Assembly (NCBI RefSeq): GCF_029892515.1
Contig: NZ_JARXVF010000001.1
Coordinates: 1,054,001-1,118,000, forward strand
Length of the DNA stretch: 64,000 nucleotides
Source of the DNA: Pseudaminobacter soli (ex Li et al. 2025)
Lineage (GTDB): Bacteria > Pseudomonadota > Alphaproteobacteria > Rhizobiales > Rhizobiaceae
Reading direction: 5' to 3'
Part shown: in pieces, positions 16,563-25,532 of the stretch
How the letters are laid out: every line of letters begins with the position of its first letter
Position numbering within the stretch: the stretch's first letter is position 1
Notes under the pieces: generated by a model
What the model was told of the DNA's origin: nothing
The model's input: only the letters and a program-made list of their open reading frames with translations
Databases searched by the model: none
Program-made: the position numbers and the translations under genes

Positions 16563-17519
16563 TCACACGGCTCCCGCACATAGATCCGCGGAGAGACTGC
16601 CGAACTGCCTGTCGGGCCAGGGGTTCATGCCGTCGCGCAACCACAGCAGCGTATCGAGCCAGAAGCCCGCGGCATGGCGCGCGTGGAACAGGTTGAAATG
16701 GCCGATCCTGTCGAAGCCAAGATCGCCTGGGGATAGAAGCACCGCCGTGGGCTTCGCGCGCCTGTAGTAACCCAGCGCCCGCTGGACAGCTGGGGCGGTG
16801 CCTAAATCGTCGTCGGTGACCGAGATGGCGAGGATCGGGGCTGTGACGGCGGCGAAGCGCCGGAGAACCGCCGCCCGCGTCTCGGCTGGGTGGCTCAATT
16901 CCATTCTCGCACGCCGAAAGCTCCATTCATTGGCGACGCCGGCAGGCAGGTCTTCAAGCCAGCCGACCAAACGGCCGGGAAAATAGCCAAATATCGCCGT
17001 CATGGCCGGCATGGCGAGGTGCCATTTCAGAAACAAGCGCAGGCGGCTGGCCGGCGAATAGTCGCGCCAATAGGCGTATTGCGCACCGACCGTCAGCATG
17101 CGGTCGATGAGAGGCCCGTTTTCCGCCAAGCCCGGCAGGAAGCCGCCGATGCTGTGCCCGACGACCATCAAGGGACCCTCCGGGGCCTGACCGTGCATAA
17201 ACTGGAGGGCAGCATCGAAGTCGTACTCCCCCCAATCCCGCCAGCGATAGCCGCAGCCACGCAGCTTTTCAGGCCGCGACAGTCCGATGCCGCGATAGTC
17301 GTAGGTCAGGCAGGTAAGACCACGCTCGGAGAGAAAGCGCGCATAACGGTGGTAGTAGCTGGCCAGAACCCCCGTTGCCGGATTGATGACGACGCTGCCG
17401 TAATGCGTCCGCCCAAGGGCAGGCCACAGGTGGCCGCCAAGCTTCACGCCGTCGCGGCAAACGATCTCGACCGCGACACTTTCCGTCCTGGCCATGGCAT
17501 CATGCTTCCACTGGTTCAT
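16563..17519 (-). CDS. Alpha/beta hydrolase
   Basis: The 318-residue cytoplasmic protein has the alpha/beta hydrolase fold. GLTCLTYDYRGIGLSRP leads to the nucleophile elbow GHSIGG (about residue 135), an acid region in SVTDDDLGT and a late histidine in IGHFNLFHARH. The substrate is unknown. I chose the ATG at 17519; a second ATG at 17495 is equally possible and neither has a strong ribosome site. It is divergent from a TetR gene, and a palindrome lies between the two starts, so the TetR protein probably controls it. Confidence 0.82.
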   Translation of the reverse strand: MNQWKHDAMARTESVAVEIVCRDGVKLGGHLWPALGRTHYGSVVINPATGVLASYYHRYARFLSERGLTCLTYDYRGIGLSRPEKLRGCGYRWRDWGEYDFDAALQFMHGQAPEGPLMVVGHSIGGFLPGLAENGPLIDRMLTVGAQYAYWRDYSPASRLRLFLKWHLAMPAMTAIFGYFPGRLVGWLEDLPAGVANEWSFRRARMELSHPAETRAAVLRRFAAVTAPILAISVTDDDLGTAPAVQRALGYYRRAKPTAVLLSPGDLGFDRIGHFNLFHARHAAGFWLDTLLWLRDGMNPWPDRQFGSLSADLCAGAV

Positions 17520-17550
17520 GGCAGGCAGGCTAACAATCGCGGTACGTTGA

Positions 17551-17572
17551 GTATATTCACTAGTCGGTATAC
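17551..17572. promoter_or_regulatory. Probable TetR operator between hydrolase and tetR genes
   Basis: An imperfect palindrome with outer arms GTATA...TATAC and centre ACTAGT lies in the 61-base gap between two divergent genes, nine bases before the tetR ATG. ACTAGTCGG-type cores are frequent in TetR-family operators. Its position would let one bound dimer block both promoters. This is inference from symmetry and place. Confidence 0.6.
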
Positions 17573-17580
17573 GTTGAGGC

Positions 17581-18165
17581 ATGAAGCAAAGTGAGATCCC
17601 AACCCGCGAACGCATTGTCTTGGCCGCCGCCAAGCTGTTCTACAGCGAGGGCATAAGGGCGGTGAGCGTCGATGCAGTCGCCGAAAAGGCCGGCGTCACC
17701 AAGCGCACGCTCTACTATCATTTCGAAAGCAAGGACGATCTGGTCGCGGCCTATCTGGCCGCCCGCGACCAGCCCAATCTGGTTCTCTACCAGCGATGGT
17801 TCGCAGAGACCGAGGGCAATGCCGCTGACAAAGTGCGCGGCATCTTTCGCAATCTCGAACGAGTGGCGCGCAAGCCGAGCTGGAAAGGCTGCAGCTTCCT
17901 GCGCACGGCAGCCGAGTTGGCCAACATGCCGGGGCACCCGGCCATGAAGACCGGCGCGGCGCACAAGAAGCGGGTGGAGGAATGGCTACGAACCGAGTTC
18001 GAGACGGCCGGAGCGGCAAGCGCCGCCCCTCAGCTCGCCCGGCAGGTTATTTTGCTGCTGGACGGCTCCTTCGCCGTGGCGCTGCTGCACCGCGACCCGG
18101 CTTATATGGAAGCGGCAGGCGATGCGGCCCATGCTCTGGTGAGCGCTGCGGTTTCGGGAAAATAG
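17581..18165 (+). CDS. TetR-family transcriptional regulator
   Basis: The 194-residue protein has an N-terminal TetR helix-turn-helix (residues about 8-55: RERIVLAAAKLFYSEGIRAVSVDAV then TKRTLYYHFESKDDLVAAYL) and a helical ligand domain with the WLRTEFETAG region. It probably represses the divergent alpha/beta hydrolase gene and itself through the palindrome just upstream of its ATG. The inducer is unknown. Confidence 0.9.
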   Translation: MKQSEIPTRERIVLAAAKLFYSEGIRAVSVDAVAEKAGVTKRTLYYHFESKDDLVAAYLAARDQPNLVLYQRWFAETEGNAADKVRGIFRNLERVARKPSWKGCSFLRTAAELANMPGHPAMKTGAAHKKRVEEWLRTEFETAGAASAAPQLARQVILLLDGSFAVALLHRDPAYMEAAGDAAHALVSAAVSGK

Positions 18166-18184
18166 CCCTCGGGCAACCTTCCCC

Positions 18185-18790
18185 TCACCGAAACGTCCGC
18201 GACGCCAGCACGATACGGGAAAGCGCGGTGTAGAAGGTCAGCGTCGCAAACACATAGGCGATCGCGGGGAACCAGCCGGGAAACAGGCAGAAGGCTACGA
18301 AGACGACAAGCGTTTCGGTGGCCTCGGCGAGGCCCGTGGTGAAGAAGATCGACTTTTCACCCCTCACCCTGCCCTCGAGTTCCCGCTTCTCCGCCATGAT
18401 GGCATAGGCGAGAAAGCTCGAACCGTTGACGTAAAACGAGAGCAGCAGCACCGCGCCCGCTACCGCATTGGCCGCAGGATCGGCGAGCACGAAGCCGAGC
18501 GGGATCGCGCCGTAAAAGGCGAAGTCGAGCACGATATCGAGATAGCCGCCAAAATCGGTCTTGCCTTGGATCCGCGCCACTGCGCCATCCAGCCCGTCGC
18601 CGAGGCGGCTGACGAGAAGCAGTGCCAGGCCGGTGAGGAACCAGCCCCAGGCGATGGCGACGGCGGCCAGCACGCCCACACCAAAAGCTGCAAGCGTTAC
18701 TGAGTTTGCAGAAATACCCACCTGCGCCAGGGCCCTGCCCATCACATTCAGCGCGGGATCGATGCGCCTGCGCGCCCAGCCATCCAGCAT
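18185..18790 (-). CDS. CDP-alcohol phosphatidyltransferase family membrane protein
   Basis: The 201-residue inner-membrane enzyme has the CDP-alcohol transferase signature from D65 to D89 (DGLDGAVAR followed by G81, D85 and D89) and about six membrane helices. Enzymes of this family join a CDP-activated lipid to an alcohol such as glycerol phosphate, inositol phosphate or choline; the alcohol here is not evident. I chose the ATG at 18790 because GGAGGGG stands six bases upstream. A GTG at 18811 would lack a ribosome site. Convergent with tetR. Confidence 0.87.
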   Translation of the reverse strand: MLDGWARRRIDPALNVMGRALAQVGISANSVTLAAFGVGVLAAVAIAWGWFLTGLALLLVSRLGDGLDGAVARIQGKTDFGGYLDIVLDFAFYGAIPLGFVLADPAANAVAGAVLLLSFYVNGSSFLAYAIMAEKRELEGRVRGEKSIFFTTGLAEATETLVVFVAFCLFPGWFPAIAYVFATLTFYTALSRIVLASRTFR

Positions 18791-18919
18791 ATGTTTCCCC
18801 TCCACCGTCACATTGCCAATTTCGTCGTGCGGAAATCACAATCGCGGTGATGATGACAAGAGTCTGTTGACCTGCCTATGGCATGGGAAGATTCTTATGC
18901 AAGGTAAGGAGTCGATGCC

Positions 18920-19312
18920 ATGTACCGCGCCATCACGCGCAATATCGAAGTGAGCGTCGAGCCGTTTTACCTCGAAGAACGTTCAGATCCGGCCGAAAGC
19001 CGTTACGTCTGGGGCTATCGCGTGACGATCGCCAACCAGTCGGATGAGTTCGTGCAGCTGTTGTCCCGCTATTGGCACATCACCGACGGGCTGGGGCGCG
19101 TGGAAGAGGTGCGCGGCGCCGGCGTGGTCGGCGAACAACCCGAACTCAGCCCTGGGGACAGCTATCAATACATGTCGGGATGCCCGCTTACGACGCCGTC
19201 GGGCATCATGGTCGGGCGCTACACGATGCGCAACGAACGCGACGAGCTGTTCGACGTCGAAATTCCCGCCTTCTCGCTCGACCTGCCGGACACTGTGCGC
19301 ACGGTGAACTGA
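18920..19312 (+). CDS. apaG: ApaG domain protein
   Basis: The 130-residue protein is full-length ApaG, a fibronectin-III-like beta sandwich ([54 protein letters not shown]). ApaG has been tied to Co2+/Mg2+ efflux in enterobacteria, but its molecular role is unsettled. It stands alone, converging on hslO. Confidence 0.95.
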   Translation: MYRAITRNIEVSVEPFYLEERSDPAESRYVWGYRVTIANQSDEFVQLLSRYWHITDGLGRVEEVRGAGVVGEQPELSPGDSYQYMSGCPLTTPSGIMVGRYTMRNERDELFDVEIPAFSLDLPDTVRTVN

Positions 19313-19336
19313 CCTATTGGGTCGAAAGTTAGCTTA

Positions 19337-19379
19337 GAGAAAGAAAGGCGCAGAACGACCGCCGTCGATCCTGCGCCTT
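19337..19379 (-). terminator. Terminator of the arg-hslO operon
   Basis: On the minus strand a stem of nine pairs (AAGGCGCAG/CTGCGCCTT, arms 19371-19379 and 19345-19353) with a 17-base loop is followed by TCTTTCTC. It lies right after the hslO stop codon. Confidence 0.65.
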
Positions 19380-19387
19380 CACCCCGA

Positions 19388-20377
19388 TCAAGCTTCGGCG
19401 GTAAATTCCGCCGGCTCGAATTCGTATTTCTTCGAGCAGAACTCGCAATTGACGTGGATCATGCCGCCTTCCACGCTGTCGGCGATCTCCTCGGCCGAAA
19501 AGCCGCCGAGGATGCCGCGGACCTTGTCGCGCGAACAGGAGCATTCGTCGCGCACGGCGACGCTGTCGAAAACGCGCACGCCGTGCTCGTTGAACAGCCG
19601 ATAGAGCAGCCGCTCGGAGCCGACAGTCGGGTCCACAAGCTCGGTCGGTTCGACGGTCGCGGTCAGCGCCAGCAGCTCCTGCCAGGCGTTGTCGGTCACC
19701 TCGCGCGGCGAGTGATCGTGGTCGCCGTCACCGCCATGGATGTCGGGGGCGCGCATACGCTCCGGCGCCTTGGGCAGGAACTGGGCCATCAGGCCGCCGG
19801 CGCGCCAGTGCTCGCGGCCGCCCGAACCCGGAACGACCTGCTTGCCGACCGCCAGCTTCACGTCGGTCGCGATCTGCTCCGACTGGCGGAAATAGGTCTT
19901 GGCGGCTTCCTCCAGAGAGGTGCCGTCGAGCTGCACAATGCCCTGATAGCGCTGCATATGCGCACCCTGGTCGATGGTCAGCGCGAGCACGCCCTTGCCG
20001 AGCAGCGTCACAGGCGAAGTCTCGCCCGCGGCCAGCAGAGCTTCCAGCCGGTCGGCATCGAAGCGCGCATAGGCGCGGACCGACTGCGGCGTGGCGAAAT
20101 CGGCCACAAGCATGTCCACCGGCCCGTCGGTGCGGGTCTGCAGGATGAACTTACCCTCGAACTTCAGCGACGTGCCCAGAAGCACCGTTACGACCACAGC
20201 TTCGGCGAGCAGACGGGCAACGGGCTCGGGGTAATCGTGCCGGTCCAGGATCTGGTCGAGCAACGGTCCGAGTTGCACAATGCGGCCGCGCACGTCGAGC
20301 GGGCCGACCTCGAAAGGCACGACGGCGTCGTCACCGGCGAAGCCAAATTCGCCAAGCTTGCGTTCTGTATCAGCCAA
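19388..20377 (-). CDS. hslO: Redox-regulated chaperone Hsp33
   Basis: Hsp33 is a cytoplasmic holdase switched on by oxidation. The 329-residue protein has the N-terminal core (FAGDDAVVPFEV, GTSLKFEGKFILQTRTDGPVDML) and the C-terminal zinc switch with the CxC and CxxC cysteine pairs (ECSCSRD and CEFCSKKY). It is the third gene of argD-argF-hslO, 178 bases after argF, an order common in Rhizobiales. A terminator follows. Confidence 0.95.
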   Translation of the reverse strand: MADTERKLGEFGFAGDDAVVPFEVGPLDVRGRIVQLGPLLDQILDRHDYPEPVARLLAEAVVVTVLLGTSLKFEGKFILQTRTDGPVDMLVADFATPQSVRAYARFDADRLEALLAAGETSPVTLLGKGVLALTIDQGAHMQRYQGIVQLDGTSLEEAAKTYFRQSEQIATDVKLAVGKQVVPGSGGREHWRAGGLMAQFLPKAPERMRAPDIHGGDGDHDHSPREVTDNAWQELLALTATVEPTELVDPTVGSERLLYRLFNEHGVRVFDSVAVRDECSCSRDKVRGILGGFSAEEIADSVEGGMIHVNCEFCSKKYEFEPAEFTAEA

Positions 20378-20555
20378 TTGACCAAATCCTTTGTTGCGGC
20401 CTCCGGCAATGCGCCGGAGCCGCGCGTTCGAGCGTCAAAAACAAGTGCGATCCGGCGCAGATAGGCACGGATACTCGCCGGATCAAGCTTTTGTCCAACA
20501 CGGCCAACGTCAAGCTCCAGGCCGCACCCAATTCAGCAGGGCCGGCCTTTCGGCA

Positions 20556-21479
20556 TCAAGCTCCAGCGCCCAGGCACCAGGCCAGCACCGCCTTCTGCGC
20601 ATGCAGGCGGTTTTCCGCCTCGTCGAAAACCACCGAATGCGGCCCGTCGATGACCTCGTCGGTGACCTCCTCGCCGCGATGCGCGGGCAAGCAGTGCATG
20701 AACAGCGCGTCGGACTTGGCACGCTTCATCAGCGCTTCATTGACCTGATAAGGCACAAAGACGTTGTGGCCGCGGGCGCGGTGCTCCTGCCCCATCGACA
20801 CCCAGCAATCGGTGACGATGCAATCGACGCCCTCGACCGCCTCTTCGGCGCTGCGCGTGAAGTTCAGCTGGCCGCCATTGTCGCGCGACCAGTCGATGAA
20901 CTTAGGCGCCGGCTCACTGCCTTCGGGCACGGCGACATTGAGGTTGAAGCTGAAGCGGGCCGAGGCCTCGAGCAGCGAATGCAGCACGTTGTTGCCGTCG
21001 CCCACCCAGGCGAAGGTCTTGCCCGCCACGGGGCCGCGATGCTCCTCGAAGGTCATCACGTCAGCCATGATCTGGCAGGGATGCGTGTCGTCGGTGAGCC
21101 CGTTGATCACAGGAACGTCGGCATTTTCGGTCAACTCGATCAGACGCTCATGCGAGGTGGTGCGGATCATGATCGCGTCGACATAGCGCGACAGCACCTT
21201 GGCGGTGTCGGCAATCGTCTCGGAACGGCCGAGCTGCATCTCGGTGCCGGTCAGCATGATGGTTTCGCCGCCGAGCTGGCGCATGCCGACATCGAACGAC
21301 ACGCGGGTACGCGTCGACGGCTTGTCGAAGATCATGGCCAAAACCTTGCCGTCCAGCGGTCGGGATCGCTCGCCAGCCTTCAGCCTTCCCTTGCGCGCCA
21401 TGGCGTCGTCGAGGATGCCGCGCAGCGTGGTTGCGGAAATAGCGGAAAGGTCGGTGAAGTGGCGAATACCACTGGTCAT
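20556..21479 (-). CDS. argF: Ornithine carbamoyltransferase
   Basis: The enzyme joins ornithine and carbamoyl phosphate to give citrulline in arginine synthesis. The 307-residue protein has the carbamoyl-phosphate motif STRTR (in [13 protein letters not shown]), HPCQ (in [13 protein letters not shown]), the ornithine-binding DCWVSMGQE loop and [12 protein letters not shown] chose the ATG at 21479, which gives the usual N-terminus ([12 protein letters not shown]); an upstream in-frame ATG at 21563 would overlap argD. It follows argD by 25 bases. Confidence 0.96.
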   Translation of the reverse strand: MTSGIRHFTDLSAISATTLRGILDDAMARKGRLKAGERSRPLDGKVLAMIFDKPSTRTRVSFDVGMRQLGGETIMLTGTEMQLGRSETIADTAKVLSRYVDAIMIRTTSHERLIELTENADVPVINGLTDDTHPCQIMADVMTFEEHRGPVAGKTFAWVGDGNNVLHSLLEASARFSFNLNVAVPEGSEPAPKFIDWSRDNGGQLNFTRSAEEAVEGVDCIVTDCWVSMGQEHRARGHNVFVPYQVNEALMKRAKSDALFMHCLPAHRGEEVTDEVIDGPHSVVFDEAENRLHAQKAVLAWCLGAGA

Positions 21480-21504
21480 GTCGATCCTCTGGGGTCGTTT
21501 CTGC

Positions 21505-22689
21505 TTATGCGGAAGTTTCGGACAGGCCTCTGGCAGCCGATCGGATGCGCTCCAGCGCATCACGAATTTCTTCGTCCGAAACGGTCAGCGGCGGCAGGAG
21601 GCGGATCACGTTGTCGCCGGCGGGAACCGTCAGCAGCTTCTGATCGCGCAGGGCCGCGTTGACCGTGGTGTTGGGCATCTTGCACTTCAGGCCGAGCATC
21701 AAGCCCGAACCGCGGACGCCCTCGATGACGTCGGGGAACTCGTCGGCGACGGCCGCGAGACCCTGCTTCATCAGCAGCGCCTTGCGCTGGACTTCTTCCA
21801 GGAAGCCGTCTTCCAGGACCACGTCAAGCACGGCATTGCCGACGGCCATGGCCAGCGGATTACCGCCGAAGGTGGTGCCGTGGACGCCCGCGGTCATGCC
21901 GGAAGCTGCCTCAGCGGTCGCAAGGCATGCGCCAACAGGGAAGCCTCCGCCGATGCCCTTGGCGATCGCCATGATGTCGGGCGTAACGCCAGCCCATTCA
22001 TGGGCAAAGAACTTGCCGGTGCGACCGACGCCACTCTGGACTTCGTCGAAGATCAGCAGCAGGCCGTTCTGGTCGCACAGCTCGCGTAGGCGCTTCAGGA
22101 ACGCGACCGGCACCTCGCGGATGCCGCCCTCGCCCTGCAAGGGCTCGATGAGAAGGGCAGCCGTCTCGGGCGTGATCGCCTTTTCCAGGGCGGCAAGATC
22201 GCCGAACGGAACCTGGTCGAAGCCTTCGACCTTTGGCCCAAAACCTTCCAGATATTTCTGCTGGCCGCCGGCAGCGATGGTCGCCAGAGTGCGGCCGTGG
22301 AAGGCGCCCTCGAAGGTGATGATATGGAACCTTTCGGGGCGGCCATTCACATATTGGTAGCGGCGCGCGGTCTTGATGGCGCACTCCAGCGCCTCGGCGC
22401 CCGAATTGGTGAAGAAGACCTTGTCGGCGAAGGTGGCATCTGCCAGCCGCTCGCCCAGGCGAGACTGGCCGGGGATCTCATAGAGGTTAGATGTGTGCCA
22501 GAGCTTGCCGGCTTGCTCGGTCAGCGCTGCCACCAGCTTTGGATGGCCGTGGCCCAACGAATTGACGGCGATGCCGCCGGCAAAATCGAGATATCGCTGC
22601 CCGTCTTCCGTGATCAGCCATGAGCCTTCGCCCCGCTCGAAAGCCAGGGGCGCACGCGCAAAAGTGTCGAAAAGCGCCGAACCGCTCAT
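21505..22689 (-). CDS. argD: Acetylornithine aminotransferase
   Basis: The enzyme transfers the amino group in the fourth step of arginine synthesis (N-acetylornithine to its semialdehyde). The 394-residue protein is a class III PLP aminotransferase with [14 protein letters not shown], the [13 protein letters not shown] aspartate region and the cofactor lysine in [17 protein letters not shown] chose the ATG at 22689, which gives the usual N-terminus. A short leader frame with an embedded hairpin ends on this ATG. First gene of the argD-argF-hslO run. Confidence 0.96.
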   Translation of the reverse strand: MSGSALFDTFARAPLAFERGEGSWLITEDGQRYLDFAGGIAVNSLGHGHPKLVAALTEQAGKLWHTSNLYEIPGQSRLGERLADATFADKVFFTNSGAEALECAIKTARRYQYVNGRPERFHIITFEGAFHGRTLATIAAGGQQKYLEGFGPKVEGFDQVPFGDLAALEKAITPETAALLIEPLQGEGGIREVPVAFLKRLRELCDQNGLLLIFDEVQSGVGRTGKFFAHEWAGVTPDIMAIAKGIGGGFPVGACLATAEAASGMTAGVHGTTFGGNPLAMAVGNAVLDVVLEDGFLEEVQRKALLMKQGLAAVADEFPDVIEGVRGSGLMLGLKCKMPNTTVNAALRDQKLLTVPAGDNVIRLLPPLTVSDEEIRDALERIRSAARGLSETSA

Positions 22690-22748
22690 TATGCGTCTCC
22701 GGGTACCGAAAACCAAAAAGCCGCCCAAATGGCGGCCTTAACGGGCAT
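22689..22748 (-). promoter_or_regulatory. argD leader: short ORF with terminator-like hairpin
   Basis: On the minus strand an ATG at 22748 (AAAAGG upstream) opens a 19-codon frame, [19 protein letters not shown], whose TAA shares a base with the argD ATG. Inside it, GCCGCC (22731-22736) and GGCGGC (22720-22725) form a six-pair stem with a five-base loop, followed by TTTTTGGTTTT, so it looks like an intrinsic terminator within a translated leader. This suggests attenuation or translational coupling. The peptide contains no arginine codons, so a classic arginine attenuator is not supported. Confidence 0.5.
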
Positions 22749-23042
22749 ATTGCCTTTTCTGCCATCAAGTCAACGAAAACGTCGCCTAGAAAGACAATGC
22801 CTGCAAAATCGCTTGGAAGGGATTGGCGATTTCGCGGGCAAGTTGGGGAAAACCCAAAAAACGGATTCGTGTGGCTTCTCGGACTCTTGTCACCGAGTCA
22901 GCCGATAAGATAACTTGCCACCAGAAATAACTAGATTTCGTGCGGCAAACTCATTCACCCGTGTATATGTGGTGTCGGCCCGGCTTTAGCCGGGGCGAGA
23001 ATGGATTCTGGGGGCCGCACTTTGCAGCAGGAGCACATTTTC
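22749..23042 (+). promoter_or_regulatory. gcrA upstream region with four GANTC methylation sites
   Basis: This intergenic stretch carries GANTC (CcrM) sites at 22864, 22882, 22895 and 23004, about eight times the density expected at this base composition. A CCCGGC/GCCGGG hairpin lies near 22979-22994 in the leader. CcrM methylation state and GcrA together control cell-cycle promoters in alphaproteobacteria, and gcrA itself is a known target in Caulobacter. Divergent argD transcription also begins here. Confidence 0.6.
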
Positions 23043-23567
23043 ATGTGGACTGACGAGCGCGTCGAAACACTACGTAAACTATGGGCCGAAGGCCTGAGCG
23101 CCAGCCAGATTGCAGCACAGCTGGGCGGCGTTAGCCGCAACGCCGTCATCGGCAAGGTTCACCGGCTGAAGCTGTCGAGCCGCGGTCGTACCACCGCCGC
23201 TCCGACCCGGCAGAAGAAGACCGTCCAGGCTCCGGTCGCAACCGTAACCAAGGCCGCGCCGCGCCCGGCTGCCGCGCCTGCCCGCCCCGTGACCGCCACC
23301 GTTGGCGCCACCGCGCTGCAGGTCCAGTTCGACGCCGAGCCGGTGGTCCGCCAATACCTGCGCCCGGTCGAGGACGTGGTGGTTCCGATCTCGCGCCACC
23401 TGCAGCTGGTCGATCTCACCGAGCGTACCTGCAAGTGGCCGAACGGCGATCCGCTGACCGAGGAATTCCACTTCTGCGGCCATGAAGCGGGCGAAACCGG
23501 CCCCTATTGCAAGTACCACTCCAAGATCGCCTTCCAGCCGGCCGCGGAACGCCGCCGCATGCGCTGA
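23043..23567 (+). CDS. gcrA: Cell-cycle regulator GcrA
   Basis: GcrA binds sigma-70 RNA polymerase holoenzyme and activates promoters carrying methylated GANTC sites. The 174-residue protein has the N-terminal DNA-binding domain (residues 1-45: WTDERVETLRKLWAEGLS, then NAVIGKVHRL), an Ala/Pro-rich linker and the C-terminal sigma-interacting region with a cysteine cluster (CKWPNGDP, FHFCGHE, GPYCKYH). The ATG at 23043 gives the family N-terminus. GANTC sites upstream and an intrinsic terminator downstream frame a single-gene transcript. Confidence 0.96.
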   Translation: MWTDERVETLRKLWAEGLSASQIAAQLGGVSRNAVIGKVHRLKLSSRGRTTAAPTRQKKTVQAPVATVTKAAPRPAAAPARPVTATVGATALQVQFDAEPVVRQYLRPVEDVVVPISRHLQLVDLTERTCKWPNGDPLTEEFHFCGHEAGETGPYCKYHSKIAFQPAAERRRMR

Positions 23568-23596
23568 TACTGCCTTCTGCGAAATGCTCCCATTGC

Positions 23597-23624
23597 ACGC
23601 CGGGCCTCGAGCCCGGCGTTTTTT
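23597..23624 (+). terminator. Intrinsic terminator after gcrA
   Basis: CGCCGGGC (23598-23605), loop CTCGA and GCCCGGCG (23611-23618) form a perfect eight-pair stem followed directly by six T. This is a strong factor-independent terminator 30 bases after the gcrA stop. Confidence 0.9.
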
Positions 23625-23682
23625 ATTGGGCCGCGAACGCGGATGACGGCAGCAACGTCGTTGCCGTCATCAAAGCCTTTGC

Positions 23683-24405
23683 CTACTTCTTGCCGTCCGC
23701 AGGCAGCGTCACGCGGTGGCTCTTGTCTTCCTTGGGGCGGTCGGCCGGCATCTGGTCGCCGGTGACGACGTAATAGATCGTCTCGGCAATGTTGGTGGCG
23801 TGGTCACCGATGCGCTCGATGTTCTTGGCGCAGAACAGAAGATGCGTGCAGGGCGTAATGTTGCGCGGATCTTCCATCATGTAGGTCAGCAGCTCGCGGA
23901 ACAGCGAGGTGTACATGGCGTCGATCTCGTTGTCGCGGTCGCGCACGAACTCGATACGCTCGACCGAGCGCGATGCATAGACGTCGAGCACTTCCTTGAG
24001 CTGGGTCAGCGCAAGCTCGGCCAGCGCCTGAATCCCGCGGAACAGGCTTATCGGCTGACGGCCCTCCGCCACCACCATGACCCGCTTGGCGACGCTCTTG
24101 GCAAGGTCGCCGACGCGCTCGAGATCGGAAGCGATGCGGATGGTGCCGATGATCTCGCGCAGATCTCCCGCCATGGGCTGGCGCCGGGCGATGACCAGGA
24201 TGGATTTGTCGTCGATCTCGCGCTGCGCCTCGTCGAGAAGGGCGTCGTCCTCAATGACCTTCCGGGCCAGCGAGACATCGGCGTTGACGAGGGCAGCCAC
24301 CGACTGATCCACAAGCCGCTCGGCATGCCCTCCCATCGCGGCGATCTTGCGCGTCAGATATGTCAGCTCGTCATCATAGGCGCGAACGGTGTGGTGCGAA
24401 TACAT
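23683..24405 (-). CDS. phoU: Phosphate signalling protein PhoU
   Basis: PhoU restrains the PhoR kinase and the Pst phosphate transporter when phosphate is plentiful. The 240-residue cytoplasmic protein is two repeats of a three-helix bundle, each with the metal-binding E/DxxxD motif (DLERVGDLAKSVAK and NIERIGDHATNIAE). It is convergent with gcrA. Upstream on the same strand lie a class D beta-lactamase and phoR, whereas pstSCAB, usually found with phoU, is absent from this window. Confidence 0.94.
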   Translation of the reverse strand: MYSHHTVRAYDDELTYLTRKIAAMGGHAERLVDQSVAALVNADVSLARKVIEDDALLDEAQREIDDKSILVIARRQPMAGDLREIIGTIRIASDLERVGDLAKSVAKRVMVVAEGRQPISLFRGIQALAELALTQLKEVLDVYASRSVERIEFVRDRDNEIDAMYTSLFRELLTYMMEDPRNITPCTHLLFCAKNIERIGDHATNIAETIYYVVTGDQMPADRPKEDKSHRVTLPADGKK

Positions 24406-24661
24406 GGGCGGTGCTCTTCCTCGATGCCCTTCTGGCAGCTCCTGATCCTGAATCTAAGTACATACGCCAGCTGCATGACGGAAAAAAGAATGCTTAGCCG
24501 GGATAGGCGCGATAGCCCCAGAAACAGGCATAATTTCCCGATGTTGAAGTGACCGTCGGCGAAATATCGGGCCGCCTGACCGTAAGGTCCGGCAGCCCGA
24601 CTGGCACATCTCCAAAGATTGAAACCGATCTTCGAAAAGGATCATGCGAGGATCGCGATGT
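24406..24661. other. Spacer between beta-lactamase and phoU genes
   Basis: I see no gene, no clear Pho box and no intrinsic terminator in these 256 bases. They presumably hold the phoU promoter. The length suggests that phoU is transcribed apart from the beta-lactamase gene. Confidence 0.4.
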
Positions 24662-25495
24662 TCAATCGTGCCGCATCAAGCCCGCCAGTTCCTCGATGAA
24701 CCGATCCCGGACCTTGTGCCCCTTGGGGGACTCGGCCTTGTCGGTGCCGACCTGCATGCGGGCGAAGACGACCTGGCGGCCGTTTGCTTCCGCCCAGCCG
24801 ACGAACCAGCCGAGCGGGCGGTTCCTGTTGGCCTTGCCGTCCTTGTCGGGCAGCCAGCCGCTGCCCGTCTTGCCGTGGATGACCCAGCCATCCTTCGCCT
24901 CGAATTGCGGAATAATGGATTTGGTCATCGCGTAGGCCTTGTCGGACACCGGCAACTGGCCGGCAAGCATGCGACGCACGAAATTGACCTGCTCGTCTGG
25001 CGAGATCTTCAGCGACGACAGCAGCCATGCGTCGGTGAGGCCGTTGTTCTTGCCGGCGTCACCCGAAACGTCGGCATTTCCATAGCCTAGCTTGGAGACA
25101 TAACCGGCGGAGCGCTCCTGCCCCAGGCGCCGCGTGATCTCGCGCGAGAACCAGAGGATGGAGTCCTTTTCCCAGATGGCGGGATCGACCGTCTTCTGGT
25201 CGCGTTTGACCGCCTTGAATTCGGGCTTGTAGTCCCAGCTTGGCGTGTGCTCGTCCTCAAGGATGCCGGCATCGTAGCCGACGAGCGCAAGCGGAAGCTT
25301 GAACGTCGAAAACGGATTGAAGCGTTCGCCGCATGTGCCTTCGCGATGCAGCGTCTTGCCGGTAGCCGCGTCCAATATGACGGTGCATTCGGGAACCTTG
25401 ACCGGCTGTGCCGCAAAAGCCGGTAGCGAAGCGCCGAGCCAGCCCGCGACGGCGAGCAGCCCAAGCAAAAATCTTGGTCTGGGCAGGATTGTCAT
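24662..25495 (-). CDS. Class D (OXA-type) serine beta-lactamase
   Basis: The 277-residue protein has a Sec signal peptide (residues 1-29, ending AFAA) and should be periplasmic. The class D motifs are all present: the nucleophile tetrad S63-T-F-K66, S112-I-L in place of SxV, YGN at 138-140, the conserved Trp in AWLLSSL and KTG at 209-211. It should hydrolyse penicillins through a carbamylated lysine; the spectrum cannot be read from sequence. It starts 37 bases after phoR on the same strand, so it may share that transcript. Base composition resembles the neighbours and no mobile-element ends are visible, so it looks chromosomal and resident. Confidence 0.92.
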   Translation of the reverse strand: MTILPRPRFLLGLLAVAGWLGASLPAFAAQPVKVPECTVILDAATGKTLHREGTCGERFNPFSTFKLPLALVGYDAGILEDEHTPSWDYKPEFKAVKRDQKTVDPAIWEKDSILWFSREITRRLGQERSAGYVSKLGYGNADVSGDAGKNNGLTDAWLLSSLKISPDEQVNFVRRMLAGQLPVSDKAYAMTKSIIPQFEAKDGWVIHGKTGSGWLPDKDGKANRNRPLGWFVGWAEANGRQVVFARMQVGTDKAESPKGHKVRDRFIEELAGLMRHD

Positions 25496-25532
25496 TAGAT
25501 GTCCTCGTTCGCCCCCCGGCGCCGAAGAGCTA

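Noticed and set aside
16210-16926. 238-codon minus-strand frame overlapping the alpha/beta hydrolase gene
   Set aside because: Most of it is out of frame inside the hydrolase gene. Only its last 76 codons fall in the spacer, and they are weakly supported.
24662-25495. Mobile resistance cassette carrying the beta-lactamase
   Set aside because: No insertion sequence, integron site, flanking repeat or base-composition shift is visible around the gene.
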